Assembly (NCBI GenBank): GCA_012034595.1
Contig: JAAUPE010000008.1
Span: forward strand, 1-64,000
Length of the DNA: 64,000 nucleotides
Source: Calothrix sp. CSU_2_0
GTDB taxonomy: Bacteria; Cyanobacteriota; Cyanobacteriia; Cyanobacteriales; Nostocaceae
Direction of reading: 5' to 3'
Below, piece after piece: positions 7,908-17,605 of this stretch. A program made the translations under genes and the position numbers. How positions within the stretch are numbered: position 1 is the stretch's first letter; every line of letters starts with the position of its first letter. The notes under the pieces are model-generated. The model had not been told where the DNA came from. It did not search any database and worked only from the letters and a program-made list of their open reading frames with translations.

Positions 7908-8936
7908 TTACTTTTTCACCTGAGTTTTTGCTAGATACACAAAAAATGGCGCACCAATTATGGCTGTCATAATTCCCACGGGAATTTCTTGGGGACGAAT
8001 AACTAACCTGGCAAAAATATCGGAAACCAATAATAAGATTGCTCCAAATAACGCACTGTAGGGAATAATCCAACGGTAATCTACTCCCACCACAAACCTC
8101 ACAATATGGGGAATAATTAATCCAATAAATCCGATCGCACCTGCAATTGCAACCGCACTTCCATCCAACAACAAAACACATATCACCACAGCAATTTTCA
8201 CCCATGTGGTTTGCTGTCCCAATCCCTTCGCAATATCTTCCCCCAAACTCATAATTGTCACCTGTCGGGAGATTCCCAGAGCTAAAATCATGCCAATGCA
8301 AATATAGGGTAAAACCTGGATGATAATATCTGCGTCAACTCCCGCGAGGGAACCCGCTAACCAAAAGCGAATTTCTTCTAAGGTACGCTGACTGACAATT
8401 AATACTCCTGAAGTTAGTGAAGCGAGCAGACTACTAATTGCTGCACCTGCGACAGTCAGATTCAACGGTGTCGCTCCCCCCCGTCCCAAGGATGCGAGGA
8501 AGTAAACCACTAAAGCAGTCAATCCCGCACCGAGAAACGCATACCAGATATAGGTGCTGGGAGTGGACGCACCGAATAAAAAAATCGCCATAACTACGGC
8601 AAAAGCTGCACCAGAACTAACTCCTAAAATTCCGGGGTCGGCTAAGGGATTCTTCGTCACACCCTGCATTAGCGCTCCTGCAACTGCTGTGGAAGCACCT
8701 ACCAAGATTGCCAGAATTGAACGGGGTAAGCGAACGGTTTGGATAATTAAGTGCTCTCTGGATGCATCAAAAATTACAAATGATTCCAGAATTTTAGGTA
8801 GAGGAATTTGAGCAGCACCAAAGGTGACACTTAATACCAAACACGCAAATAGCATCAGTAGCGCAACGATTAAACCGATGAGAAATATTTGTGGTTGTTT
8901 CAACCCTCTTGGTAACTGGGAGGTTGCTTTTAGCAT
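7908..8936 (-). CDS. FecCD-family iron-siderophore ABC permease
   Basis: About 342 residues with nine or ten hydrophobic segments and the FecCD/BtuC family blocks: RLPRSILAILVGASTAVAGA near residue 75, NPLADPGILGVSSGA near 100, and GFIGLIIPHIVRF (the ATPase-coupling loop) near 285. It forms the inner-membrane channel for ferric siderophores or a related chelate. I start at ATG 8936 (MLKATSQLPRG); the 31 residues the ORF track adds before it are unlike family members. No FecE-type ATPase and no second permease are nearby, so it may work as a homodimer or use an ATPase encoded elsewhere. It lies 560 bases downstream of the ABC pair on the same strand. Confidence 0.85.
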   Translation of the reverse strand: MLKATSQLPRGLKQPQIFLIGLIVALLMLFACLVLSVTFGAAQIPLPKILESFVIFDASREHLIIQTVRLPRSILAILVGASTAVAGALMQGVTKNPLADPGILGVSSGAAFAVVMAIFLFGASTPSTYIWYAFLGAGLTALVVYFLASLGRGGATPLNLTVAGAAISSLLASLTSGVLIVSQRTLEEIRFWLAGSLAGVDADIIIQVLPYICIGMILALGISRQVTIMSLGEDIAKGLGQQTTWVKIAVVICVLLLDGSAVAIAGAIGFIGLIIPHIVRFVVGVDYRWIIPYSALFGAILLLVSDIFARLVIRPQEIPVGIMTAIIGAPFFVYLAKTQVKK

Positions 8937-9039
8937 TGTTTTGACTGGTGAGTAAGGAATAAACCGCGAAGTTACGTATTTTGATGGGATATTTTGCGAT
9001 CGCACAGCGACTCTCCTGGAGCATCGCACTTGCCCGCAA

Positions 9040-9500
9040 TCATCAAACTCAACTGCAAGTAGTTCTCAATCTACCCTTGTTAATTCGGAAGTATTGCCAC
9101 AAAGCGATCGACGCGAACAATTTAAACTATAGATTCCCATAATTGAGAAAAAATAGCAATCTTTATTTATAAATACCAAGTCTCAGCTTTAGTTACATCC
9201 ATACTAAATTGGCAAGTAATAAAGGTGCGATCGCAGTTATGATTTTTGTTCTATGAAGATAATAATTTGCAATATACTTAGAGAATAAATCTCAATTAAA
9301 ATACTAATATTTTAGTTTGTTATTGGTAAAATTATCATATAAATAATAATAAGTTGCAATAAACTATGGGATTATTAGCAATTGCGTACTCTCACGGAGC
9401 GTGTAGGTAGTTCACCTTCCCCATCCCTGGTTCCAGAATCACCCAAGGGAACCGAAACAACTCCCAGTAATTCGGAGAGTTCAGGTAGTGATAATTGGGT
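9040..9500. other. Spacer between permease and ABC pair
   Basis: About 460 AT-rich bases with two HIP1-type sites and no convincing gene. Just past the ABC gene stop, the minus strand has a short open frame (LPELSELLGVVSVPLGDSGT) that I do not recognise; it may be a fragment of a lost gene. No clear operator or terminator is visible. Confidence 0.4.
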
Positions 9501-11279
9501 TTAATATTTGGTTATCCGACCTTTTTCGAGGGTAATGACACGATGCTCCTGGGTAGTCGCGGCGCGATCGCAACTGTGCCACAATGAACTATGGGATACA
9601 AGCAAAATCGTTGGTTGCCAGTCAGAATTTGGTGAATTTGAGATTTCTAGCAGGCGTTTATGCAGTTTTGTCTCTGTTTCCAAATCCAATGCGCTGGATA
9701 TATCATCAAACACTAACAATTCGGGTTGACGGACTAAAGCACGAGCGATCGCAGCACGTTGTAGTTGACCTCCGGATAGTCGCACTCCCCGATGTCCGAC
9801 TGGGGTTTCTAAGCCAAGGGACATATCTGCAACGTCTTCGGTAAATACTGATGTGTAGAGTGCTTTTTCTAAAGATTCGTGATTTGTCTGCCAGCCTAGA
9901 AGTAGATTTTTTATGATGGTTTGGCTGAATAATTGCGGAATTTGGGATGTATAAGCGCTACGAGGGGGTAGGAAAAAACTAGCAGGGTCATCGACTAAGG
10001 CTCCATTCCAGTAAATTTTACCAGTTTGCTGGGGTAATAAACCTAATAAAACCCGCAGTAAAGTTGTTTTACCTGCACCAACTCCACCTGTAATTACGGT
10101 TAAGCTACCTCTGGGTAAGCAAAGGTGAATATTTTCAATTCCTCGATTGGTTCCGGGGTAGTAATAGGTGAGATTTTCGATAGTTAGTTCTTGCAGTTTT
10201 GTGTAGTCTTGTATTGCTGGTTGGATGGGGGGTAATTGCTGTTTTTTCCCAAAAATATGGTTTAAATAAAGAGGTTGGGGAGTGACTAAAGTCAAAATTG
10301 ATTTATCTTTAGACTTAATTAAGTTAGTCATCCGCTCAAAGGATACTTCTGCTTGTCGAGATGCAGTAATAAATTCGCCTAAGAACATGAAAAAATCCGT
10401 GGCAAAGGCTAAGTAATAAACGAATAGGGCAAAATCACCGACGGTGAATTTATCTGTTGTGTTTTGTAGGAATGTTGCGGCAGTAAGTAAAATTATTCCG
10501 GTTCCTAAATTGACTAAACTTTGAAAATTAGAATTTAAAATTGCTGTAAATAATCGATCTGTTAATATGGCTTGTCGTCGTTGTGTATTTAATTTTTCAA
10601 AATGCTCGATAACCGATGTTTCCGCACCAGCAACTTTAATTGCTTGGACGGAGTTAAAAATTTCTCCTATTAACCCAGTGACTTTCTCTGTTGCGATGCG
10701 ACTAGCACGACGATAACGTTTGATGCGCTTTTCCATTTTTTGTGCGATCGCAATTACTAAACCCAAAGGAAGAAAGGTTAAAACGGTCATTTCCCAGTTA
10801 ATACTCACCAAGATAATTAGAGAAATAACGGCAAAAATCCCCGCATTGAAAACTTCCGATGTTCCTACCACATTATCTTCAATTATTTCCATATCATCGC
10901 GAAAATAGCTAATTAATTCTCCCTGACTCACGGGCAAGGATATAGGATTGGGATGATTGAGAATTGTCTGTAATAAATTATGACGTAACAAAGTATTCAT
11001 CGTAAAGCGATGTTGAGTTTTTGTCAGACGACCAATAAAAATAAATGCAACTCTGCCCAATCCTATGGCTAATAGGAAGATAATTAAGAGGGTAGGGGAA
11101 AGACTAAATTGAGTTTCTCCTGTCAAAGAATTAAAAAACTCACGAATGATTAATCCCGGTAGTATGGGAAGTCCGATAATAAACAGCCAAAAAAAGCTAT
11201 CAATTAGATACAATCTGGGAACGTAGCAAATCATGCGCCATAAAATTTGCCAAATATTATTTCTGGGGTTGGGATTCAT
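9501..11279 (-). CDS. ABC exporter-fold half-transporter, degenerate-site subunit
   Basis: 592 residues: an N-terminal six-helix membrane domain (about 1-320) and a C-terminal ATPase (about 365-590) with Walker A GGVGAGKTTLL, signature LSGGQLQRAAIARA and Walker B LLVFDDISSALD. The catalytic glutamate after Walker B is Asp here, while the signature is perfect. The next gene upstream shows the reverse pattern (a normal DE Walker B but an altered LSAGQ signature). Together they make one good and one degenerate ATP site, as expected of a heterodimer. It lies 25 bases behind that gene in the siderophore locus and probably moves siderophore across the inner membrane; the direction cannot be decided from sequence. 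Confidence 0.8.
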   Translation of the reverse strand: MNPNPRNNIWQILWRMICYVPRLYLIDSFFWLFIIGLPILPGLIIREFFNSLTGETQFSLSPTLLIIFLLAIGLGRVAFIFIGRLTKTQHRFTMNTLLRHNLLQTILNHPNPISLPVSQGELISYFRDDMEIIEDNVVGTSEVFNAGIFAVISLIILVSINWEMTVLTFLPLGLVIAIAQKMEKRIKRYRRASRIATEKVTGLIGEIFNSVQAIKVAGAETSVIEHFEKLNTQRRQAILTDRLFTAILNSNFQSLVNLGTGIILLTAATFLQNTTDKFTVGDFALFVYYLAFATDFFMFLGEFITASRQAEVSFERMTNLIKSKDKSILTLVTPQPLYLNHIFGKKQQLPPIQPAIQDYTKLQELTIENLTYYYPGTNRGIENIHLCLPRGSLTVITGGVGAGKTTLLRVLLGLLPQQTGKIYWNGALVDDPASFFLPPRSAYTSQIPQLFSQTIIKNLLLGWQTNHESLEKALYTSVFTEDVADMSLGLETPVGHRGVRLSGGQLQRAAIARALVRQPELLVFDDISSALDLETETKLHKRLLEISNSPNSDWQPTILLVSHSSLWHSCDRAATTQEHRVITLEKGRITKY

Positions 11280-11304
11280 AGATATGGTGGATTTTATCAG
11301 ATTT

Positions 11305-13074
11305 TTATGGGATGAGAAATTGTGAAAAATCAGAACTAGAATTATTAATTAAAGTTTGGCGATCGCCATATTCAATTACTTGTCCCTTCTCTAGAATTAA
11401 TATTTCATCTGCTCGTTGTAAAGTTTGCAAGCGATGGGCAATAATGATTGCCGTACGTCCTAACAATAATTTATCAATAGCTGTTTCTAAAAGTTGTTCG
11501 GTTTTCGAGTCGAGACGGGAAGAAGCTTCATCCAAAATTACTAAACTGGGATTTTTTAAAAATACTCTTGCAAAAGCGAGTAATTGTGCTTGTCCGGCAG
11601 AAAGTCCTGCATTTTCTAAATTTAATTCTGTATTCAATCCATGTGGGAGAGAATGCAGCCATGTAGATAAATTTAGGTCATCTAAAACATCAAGAATTTG
11701 TCCATCACTAATACTTGTATCGAAGAAAGTTAAATTGTTGCGAACTGTAGTTTGAAATAACTGCACATCTTGGGTGACAACACCAATATGTTGGGTTAAT
11801 TCTGGAGTTGATATTTGGTTAATGGGAATATGATTCAAATAAATAGAACCCGATTGGGGGTGATAAAATTTGAGTAACAAACGGGTAATAGTAGTTTTTC
11901 CACTTCCCGTACGTCCGACAATTCCCAAGACACGATTTGCTTTTAAATCAAAGGAAATATCATTTAATATCCATTGTCTATAATTCTGAGTATCAATATT
12001 TTCTAAATCATCACAGCCATAATTAAAGCAAATATTTTTAAACTTTACTGATAATGCTCCATCTCCAAGTTTATTTCCAGTTTGAATATCCAATTCTCTT
12101 GGCAATTGTAATATTTCTTGAATTCGATAGATACTGGCTTCTGCTTGTTGGAAATCTTCTAACTGTTCGCGAATTTTTTCAATCGGCTCTTGAAGTAAAT
12201 TTGTGTAATAGAATAACATATAAGCGACACCAATCGTTATGGCTTTTTGACTCCATAAATAAGCCACAATTCCTAAAGCCAAACCATTACCGAACGTAAA
12301 TAAACCTACCGTAGTTGCCCAGAGAATCGTAGCAGCTAAACGCGCTTGATGGTATATCGATAGCCATTTTTGTTGAAACTTAAAAAAGCGGTGCATGACA
12401 TAATTTATCGCACCATTTCCGCGAATATCTTCCAAACCGGAAATATGTTCACCCAGAAAACCAAAAAACTCAGCACTGACTTGACGATATTTAGTCCAGG
12501 GAGCAATTGCAAACGGACGCAAACCAATCAGAGAAACAAGCGCGATCGCACTAAAAATTCCCAAGCAAGTACCAGCAAGTTTATTTTGCCAAAATAGAAC
12601 GATTAAAATCCCTAAAAGTAAAATAATATTACCAAAAATATCGATTACTATTTGCGAAAAAAAGCGCGATAGAGCATTCACATCACCATCAACCCGTTCG
12701 ATTAATTCCCCTGGGGTACGGGATTTATGGAAAGCAAAATTGAGATAGAGACAATGTTTTACTAAATCGCTACGCAGAGCATTGGTTGCACTCCAAGCAA
12801 CACTTTCACCGAGATATTTTGCAGCGATAGAGAAAACTTGCGTGAGGAGTGCGATCGCAATAAAAATAAATGCAGCAAAATAGAGTTTTTGGTCGGGAAC
12901 ACCAGTCATTGCTCTATCGATAAAATAGCCAATAATCTGCGGATTAATGATTTGTAAGGCAATATTAGTAAGAAGAGCAAAAGTCAACCAAAAAACCTGT
13001 GTCTTTTGAGGCAAAAGATAAGTATAAAGAAAATTACGGTAGGTTTTTGGAAACAAATTAGAGAAAGGATTCAT
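11305..13074 (-). CDS. ABC exporter-fold half-transporter, catalytic-site subunit
   Basis: 589 residues with a six-helix membrane domain (about 20-310) and an ATPase domain (about 345-585): Walker A GRTGSGKTTI, Q-loop region VVTQDVQLF, signature LSAGQAQLLAFARV (Ala in place of the usual Gly) and Walker B LVILDEASSRLD with an intact catalytic Glu, then the H-loop IIIAHRLQTL. It pairs logically with the downstream subunit. Exporter-fold pairs in siderophore loci with an AraC regulator recall YbtP/YbtQ and PchH/PchI, some of which import ferric siderophores. That parallel is inference. It is preceded by a short heptamer repeat tract. Confidence 0.8.
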   Translation of the reverse strand: MNPFSNLFPKTYRNFLYTYLLPQKTQVFWLTFALLTNIALQIINPQIIGYFIDRAMTGVPDQKLYFAAFIFIAIALLTQVFSIAAKYLGESVAWSATNALRSDLVKHCLYLNFAFHKSRTPGELIERVDGDVNALSRFFSQIVIDIFGNIILLLGILIVLFWQNKLAGTCLGIFSAIALVSLIGLRPFAIAPWTKYRQVSAEFFGFLGEHISGLEDIRGNGAINYVMHRFFKFQQKWLSIYHQARLAATILWATTVGLFTFGNGLALGIVAYLWSQKAITIGVAYMLFYYTNLLQEPIEKIREQLEDFQQAEASIYRIQEILQLPRELDIQTGNKLGDGALSVKFKNICFNYGCDDLENIDTQNYRQWILNDISFDLKANRVLGIVGRTGSGKTTITRLLLKFYHPQSGSIYLNHIPINQISTPELTQHIGVVTQDVQLFQTTVRNNLTFFDTSISDGQILDVLDDLNLSTWLHSLPHGLNTELNLENAGLSAGQAQLLAFARVFLKNPSLVILDEASSRLDSKTEQLLETAIDKLLLGRTAIIIAHRLQTLQRADEILILEKGQVIEYGDRQTLINNSSSDFSQFLIP

Positions 13075-13083
13075 TTACATAAT

Positions 13084-13168
13084 CAGTTAGCAGTTAGCAG
13101 TTATCAGTTATCAGTTATCAGTTATCAGTTAATAATGTTTACTGTTCACTGTTCACTGTTTACTGTCC
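13084..13168. repeat. Heptamer tandem repeats
   Basis: Seven tandem copies of CAGTTA(G/T/A) run from 13084 to 13132, then four copies of ACTGTTC-type units (ACTGTTC, ACTGTTC, ACTGTTT, ACTGTCC) from 13141 to 13168. The second block runs over the stop of the FecB-type gene. Such short tandem repeats are common between cyanobacterial genes. Here they separate the binding-protein gene from the ABC pair. Confidence 0.8.
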
Positions 13169-14172
13169 AATAAGTATTTGTATAAATCATCGATAATTGC
13201 ATTTGCCGCTAAAATACTACTACCAATCCAATAATCTGGAACTAAATAAACTTTGTTATTTTTAACCGCTTTTAGATTTTGCCACAAAGGGTTTGTTTTC
13301 AGGAGTTCTATTTTTTTCTGTGTTGTTTCGGTTGCTTGAGGAGTATTCTCTCCCGTCCAAACAAATATGACATCACCATCTGCTTTTTCCATCAATTCAT
13401 AACCAACCGACATGTAAATCGAATTATTAAATAATTTTTGTGCTTGTGATGCGGTGAAATTTTGCGATTCAGGACGAGATAATCCCGCATCTTCTAAAAC
13501 CGTTCCACAGAAGGAATCGCGTAAAGAAAGATTTATATTATTTGTGTATACACGCACTACAGAAACCTTTATTTTTGAGGAGTCGCCAATTTTTTGTTTA
13601 AATTCAGCAAGGCGATTATAATATCTATCCATCGCTTCTTGAGCATTTTTTTGCTTGCTTAAAGCAGTACTGAATTTTGTAAATACTTCTTTCCATTGAC
13701 CACTATGTTCATAATTGAATAATACAGTAGGAGCAATTTTTGAAGTCAGACTATAAATAGGCTGTGGAGAATATAAACTCAAGATTAAATCTGGCTTGAG
13801 AGTAACAATATGTTCTAAATTTGGTTCACCATTCTGACCAATATTTTTTATTCCTGTTAGTCGGTTTTCTAGGAATAATGAAAAATTGTCAATGGGACTA
13901 CCAACAGGTTTAATTCCTAGCGCGATCGCATTTTCCAATGATACACTATCTAGGGTTACGAGCCGCTCAATGTTTGTGGGAATACAACTGATTCCTCCAG
14001 CATGTTCGATATCACGACAAGCAAAGTTGCGATCGCGAATGGAAATTGAGCCACCATAATGGCAAGCAATAGTTAGTAATAAAGTGCAAACCATTACCAC
14101 CCCAAGTAGCCAGTAACGAGTTAAATTTTTGATTTTTGCAAACAACTTGTCACCCCGTAACTGAAGTTTCAT
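13153..14172 (-). CDS. Iron-siderophore ABC substrate-binding lipoprotein (FecB type)
   Basis: 339 residues. The N-terminus carries a positively charged start, a hydrophobic stretch and a lipobox (LLLTIAC), so the mature protein should be anchored to the membrane at a Cys near residue 37. The rest is a class III periplasmic binding protein: ERLVTLDSVSLENAIALGIKP, then LEHIVTLKPDLILS, and a C-terminal NPLWQNLKAVKNNKVYLVP block. It would hand ferric siderophore from the outer-membrane receptor to an inner-membrane transporter. It follows the receptor gene by 18 bases, so the two are almost certainly co-transcribed. Confidence 0.85.
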   Translation of the reverse strand: MKLQLRGDKLFAKIKNLTRYWLLGVVMVCTLLLTIACHYGGSISIRDRNFACRDIEHAGGISCIPTNIERLVTLDSVSLENAIALGIKPVGSPIDNFSLFLENRLTGIKNIGQNGEPNLEHIVTLKPDLILSLYSPQPIYSLTSKIAPTVLFNYEHSGQWKEVFTKFSTALSKQKNAQEAMDRYYNRLAEFKQKIGDSSKIKVSVVRVYTNNINLSLRDSFCGTVLEDAGLSRPESQNFTASQAQKLFNNSIYMSVGYELMEKADGDVIFVWTGENTPQATETTQKKIELLKTNPLWQNLKAVKNNKVYLVPDYWIGSSILAANAIIDDLYKYLLDSKQ

Positions 14173-14190
14173 CCCTCATGTTGATATTGC

Positions 14191-16277
14191 TTAAAATTCA
14201 AAAGAAAGTGTCCCTATCACCGTAAATGGAGCACCGGGAATAACTGTATTCCGACCAAAGTTAAAAGACTCAAAATACCTGACACCAAACAAATTTTCAA
14301 TATTTATAGCTGCTCTCCAATTATCGCGCTTGTAATAAATTGCTGCATCAGTTCTTAGATAGCTAGGTAATTTGAAACTATCGTCAAAATCAGCAGTAGG
14401 AATATCACCTCCAACTCGCTCGGAAAGATAATACAATCCCAAGCCAAAACCTAACCCTTTCAAATCACCTTGAAGAAATTGATAGGTCGTCCAAAGACTC
14501 GCTTTGTGTTCGGGTACTTTCGGTACTCTTGAACCAACCTTCAAATCATTACTTTGAGTGACTCGAAAATGTTTATAGATGGGGTTAAACCTCCAGGTAA
14601 ACGCTTTTGAGAACCATCGGTATTTTGTCGTTCTAGATCGACTCCAAACAAGAGAGTATGTGCGATCGCACCTGTCTTAAATTTTCCGACAATATCTGTT
14701 TGTAGGGAGTACGTATCGTAGTAATCGTCATTTGAACGGAAATTCCGCGATAATTCCCCAGTTTCTTCATCTAATTCTAGGGGTTGGGCACGATAATCAA
14801 AGGTATCCTGTGAAGTGTAACGAAAAGCATTGCGGAGAGTCAAATTATCATTAAAACGATGCTCGAAACGATAACCAACATTTACCTCTTCGACTGTGCG
14901 CTTGTCTCCTGGTTCACCCAAAAATCTACTGGTGGGAATATCAGCAATTGCGCGATCAAAAGCTACTATACCTTGGTCAAATGTGCGCTCGTCATCAACA
15001 TAACTGACATTAACTAGTAGATTGGTGCGATCGTCTAATTTTAGATCGAATGTGGGTGCTAAAAAGAATCGCTCGCTATTACCAAAATCCCGAAAACTAC
15101 CAGAATTTTCGTAAGCAACATTCAGCCGATACAGCAAGGTTTTGTCTGGATTGAGAGGACCAGATAAATCTATTGTCGGACGATAATAGCTAAAGCTACC
15201 TATAGATAAATCTGCCCCATAATAGGGTTCGCTGAGGGGTTTTTTCGTGACTAAATTAATGATTCCTCCTGGCTCCGCATTTCCATATAATACCGAAGCA
15301 GGACTTTTTAGAACTTCTATTTGTTCGATTTCGGAAAGTTCTCGTAATGCTAACCCATTATCTCTAAAACCATCTCGAAAAGTTGAATTAAAATCAAAGC
15401 CTCTAATATTAACACTATCTCTTGTCCCTGCAAACGAATCACCTTCGACAACACCACTCACATTACGAGTCGCATCCGTCAGCCTAATAACTTGCTGATC
15501 TTCTAGAACTTGCTTGGGAATTACCTGAATCGACTGGGGAATATCGCGAATCGGTGTATCTGTCTTAGTTCCGCTCGACGCTTCGGGAACGCGATAACTA
15601 TCCAGCTCCCCGGTTACTGTTAATTCAATCGGTTCTTGATTCCCCGCTTGGGGTTCCTCTGGTTTTGGTTGTTCCGGTTGTGTTTCTGGTTTCTGATTTT
15701 CTGGTGTTGGTGGTGCTTGCGTTGTACTTGTACTAGGTGTAACCGTAAAAATCAACCCAGTATCATCATCGAATAACTCAACCTTGGGAATAGCAACTTC
15801 ACCCGTTATCGTCAATCTAATTCCGTTAGTATCAGTATTAACTACAATTATTTCCGCAATTCCAGTAACTGGCTTTTCCCGACGAAATTCATTACCAGTA
15901 GCTAAAACCAAGCGTGCATTAGGAATTTCAACAATAAAATTATTACCTTCACTCTTAGAAACAGGTTGCAGCAAATCCCCCTGCTTTGTCTCTAAAATTA
16001 CTTCAATTCCCTCTTTACCCGACTCAATTCGTACCCCTCCCACCTCAAAGAGCGAATTTGAAACTGGTGGATTTTGGGTTAGTAAAGATGCTGCATTATT
16101 TTTATTGGCAAAATGCTCGAACTCATCGAGGTTCTTAATCGTCGAATTAGTCTTAAAAGGCTTTTTTGCAGAACTTTCAGCCAAAGCTGCTTGCATTGTC
16201 AACACAAAAACCGAAACTGTAAATATCAATTTCCATAGCGATCGCTTATTGAATCCCATTATAATTACTCCTAACAC
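14191..16277 (-). pseudogene. TonB-dependent siderophore receptor with AMIN domain, broken
   Basis: The first ORF (14541-16277, 578 aa) has a signal peptide (LWKLIFTVSVFVLTMQAALA), an AMIN domain (about 75-185), a Pro/Glu-rich linker, a TonB-box and plug region (DIPQSIQVIPKQVLEDQQ) and the first barrel strands. It then shifts frame and stops. The second ORF (14191-14544) is the barrel end, with VPEHKASLWTTY and a C-terminal aromatic (TLSFEF). The two frames join at about 14545, where family members have roughly 130-180 more residues. This is therefore an internal deletion plus frameshift, not a simple indel. The receptor would not fold as a barrel. A regulator and operator candidate sit just upstream. 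Confidence 0.8.
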
Positions 16278-16385
16278 CAGATTTTACCGAGATACTCGAA
16301 AAAATAAGCTTTACCCCGATGCTATTAATAAACTTTCTCAAATAACTTCGATAATCTGTATGATAGGGGATTCTGGAAATTGTCC

Positions 16386-16429
16386 CGACTCCGAGACGGA
16401 TTTTTTGCGACTCCAAGACGGATTTTTTT
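16386..16429 (-). promoter_or_regulatory. Tandem direct repeat, candidate PchR-type operator
   Basis: Two copies of a 22-base unit, CGACTCCGAGACGGATTTTT and CGACTCCAAGACGGATTTTT (plus-strand reading), lie head to tail with a period of 22, two helical turns. They end about 110 bases upstream of the receptor start and abut the stop of the AraC-family gene. AraC/PchR-type regulators typically bind repeated half-sites beside the promoters of siderophore receptors. The assignment is inference from position and repeat structure. Confidence 0.55.
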
Positions 16430-16433
16430 ATTT

Positions 16434-17420
16434 TTAACTACACTTTTGGGAATGGGAATAAATGCTGGGATTTACGCCAAATTTGCGCTTAAAAGCGGCT
16501 GCAAAATGGCTGCGGTTTGCGTAACCAACTGCCCTTGCTACTCCTGTAATTGTCAAATTTCCCCGTTCTAATAATTCCCTTGCTTGTTCCATCCTGTAGT
16601 GGTGTAAATAGCCAAATACGGTAGTATCGAAACACTGACGGAAACCTATTTTTAATTTAAAGTCATTTAAGCCAACTTCCCGCGATAATTCCAACAACGA
16701 GGGAGGATTTTGGACGCGATCGCATAAAATTTTCTTAGCTTGGTGGATGCGATCGATATCTTCTTGTTTGAGTTGGCGATCGCTCGGTGGGGTAGAATGA
16801 TTTGGCTTTAATTGTTCTACATGTAAAGCGAGCAATTCCATAACCTTACTTTGCAAGTATATCTGTTTTGTTAAACCTTGGTAGGGGCAATTAAAAATTT
16901 GTTGACTGACAATTTGCATTGCTGGAGAAATTTGTAAATTTGGGAAAATATTTTGCCAGTCATTGTCTTTGATTAAAGGTTGCAACTCGATTGGAAATTC
17001 TCCCGCAGCATCAGCAAAAAAGCTTTTCAGTGTCTCCACATCAATATGCACGCAAATCCCGCAATGCTGTTGTTTTCCTTGCCAATTGGATGTACATTTC
17101 TCAGCAATTCCAGCACCATATAAGCTACTTGTCCCACTGCTAATATTCGTAACTTTTGTGTCTGTCTCAACCCAGAAGTTACCTGCTAATTGCATGACAA
17201 ATTCCAAACAATGCTCCCTTACAGGTAATTTGAAACTAACATTATCTAATAATTCATAATCATAAATTTCCAATGATATTCCACCGGGTAAAGTAAAATC
17301 TTGCATATAGCCCCGTCCATAATGGTGAGGAAATAGATAAAAATCCTCCCACGAACAATTTTCCAAATAATTGGAATTTCCATCAGAATTTATAAGCGTA
17401 ATATTATTTCGTGTTTCCAT
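16434..17420 (-). CDS. AraC-family transcriptional regulator, PchR-like
   Basis: 328 residues. The C-terminal 100 residues form the double helix-turn-helix of AraC regulators: LLELSREVGLNDFKLKIGF, then a second helix-turn-helix GVARAVGYANRSHFAAAFK ending in FGVNPSIY. The N-terminal 200 residues are a ligand-binding region of the PchR/YbtA type; in that group the ligand is a ferric siderophore. It is directly upstream of the TonB receptor on the same strand, with a tandem repeat between them. A likely activator of the receptor-binding protein-ABC operon when its siderophore is present. Confidence 0.8.
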   Translation of the reverse strand: METRNNITLINSDGNSNYLENCSWEDFYLFPHHYGRGYMQDFTLPGGISLEIYDYELLDNVSFKLPVREHCLEFVMQLAGNFWVETDTKVTNISSGTSSLYGAGIAEKCTSNWQGKQQHCGICVHIDVETLKSFFADAAGEFPIELQPLIKDNDWQNIFPNLQISPAMQIVSQQIFNCPYQGLTKQIYLQSKVMELLALHVEQLKPNHSTPPSDRQLKQEDIDRIHQAKKILCDRVQNPPSLLELSREVGLNDFKLKIGFRQCFDTTVFGYLHHYRMEQARELLERGNLTITGVARAVGYANRSHFAAAFKRKFGVNPSIYSHSQKCS

Positions 17421-17462
17421 TTAGTAAAATTTCCTTGGCTGTGAGAGGTTACAATTAAATAC

Positions 17463-17477
17463 TGAGAATTATTGAGA
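17463..17477. promoter_or_regulatory. Weak Fur-box-like sequence
   Basis: TGAGAAT-T-ATTGAGA lies 43 bases upstream of the AraC-family start. It matches 10 of 14 positions of the 7-1-7 Fur pattern (TGATAAT-N-ATTATCA). AT-rich cyanobacterial promoters give such matches by chance, so this is only a candidate. Confidence 0.2.
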
Positions 17478-17485
17478 AGAAGATA

Positions 17486-17515
17486 AAAGACGTAGCTAAT
17501 TATTGCTACGTCTTT
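17486..17515. repeat. Perfect hairpin AAAGACGTAGC
   Basis: 11-base arms (AAAGACGTAGC / GCTACGTCTTT) around an 8-base loop, upstream of the AraC gene and downstream of the exbB/exbD remnant, which is read leftward. It could terminate that unit. The GACGTAGC core is also the core of the dispersed hairpin element seen at 38.1 and 42.1 kb. Confidence 0.5.
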
Positions 17516-17605
17516 CTACTTACAAACCCATGTCTACAAATTTATAAATCTAGATTGATGTTTTTTTACTTACAATCGACACAAGATAATTCTCTATTCC
17601 CTCTA

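Noticed and set aside
13084-13132. CAGTTAT repeats as a CRISPR-like array
   Set aside because: Units are 7 bases and directly adjacent, with no spacers.
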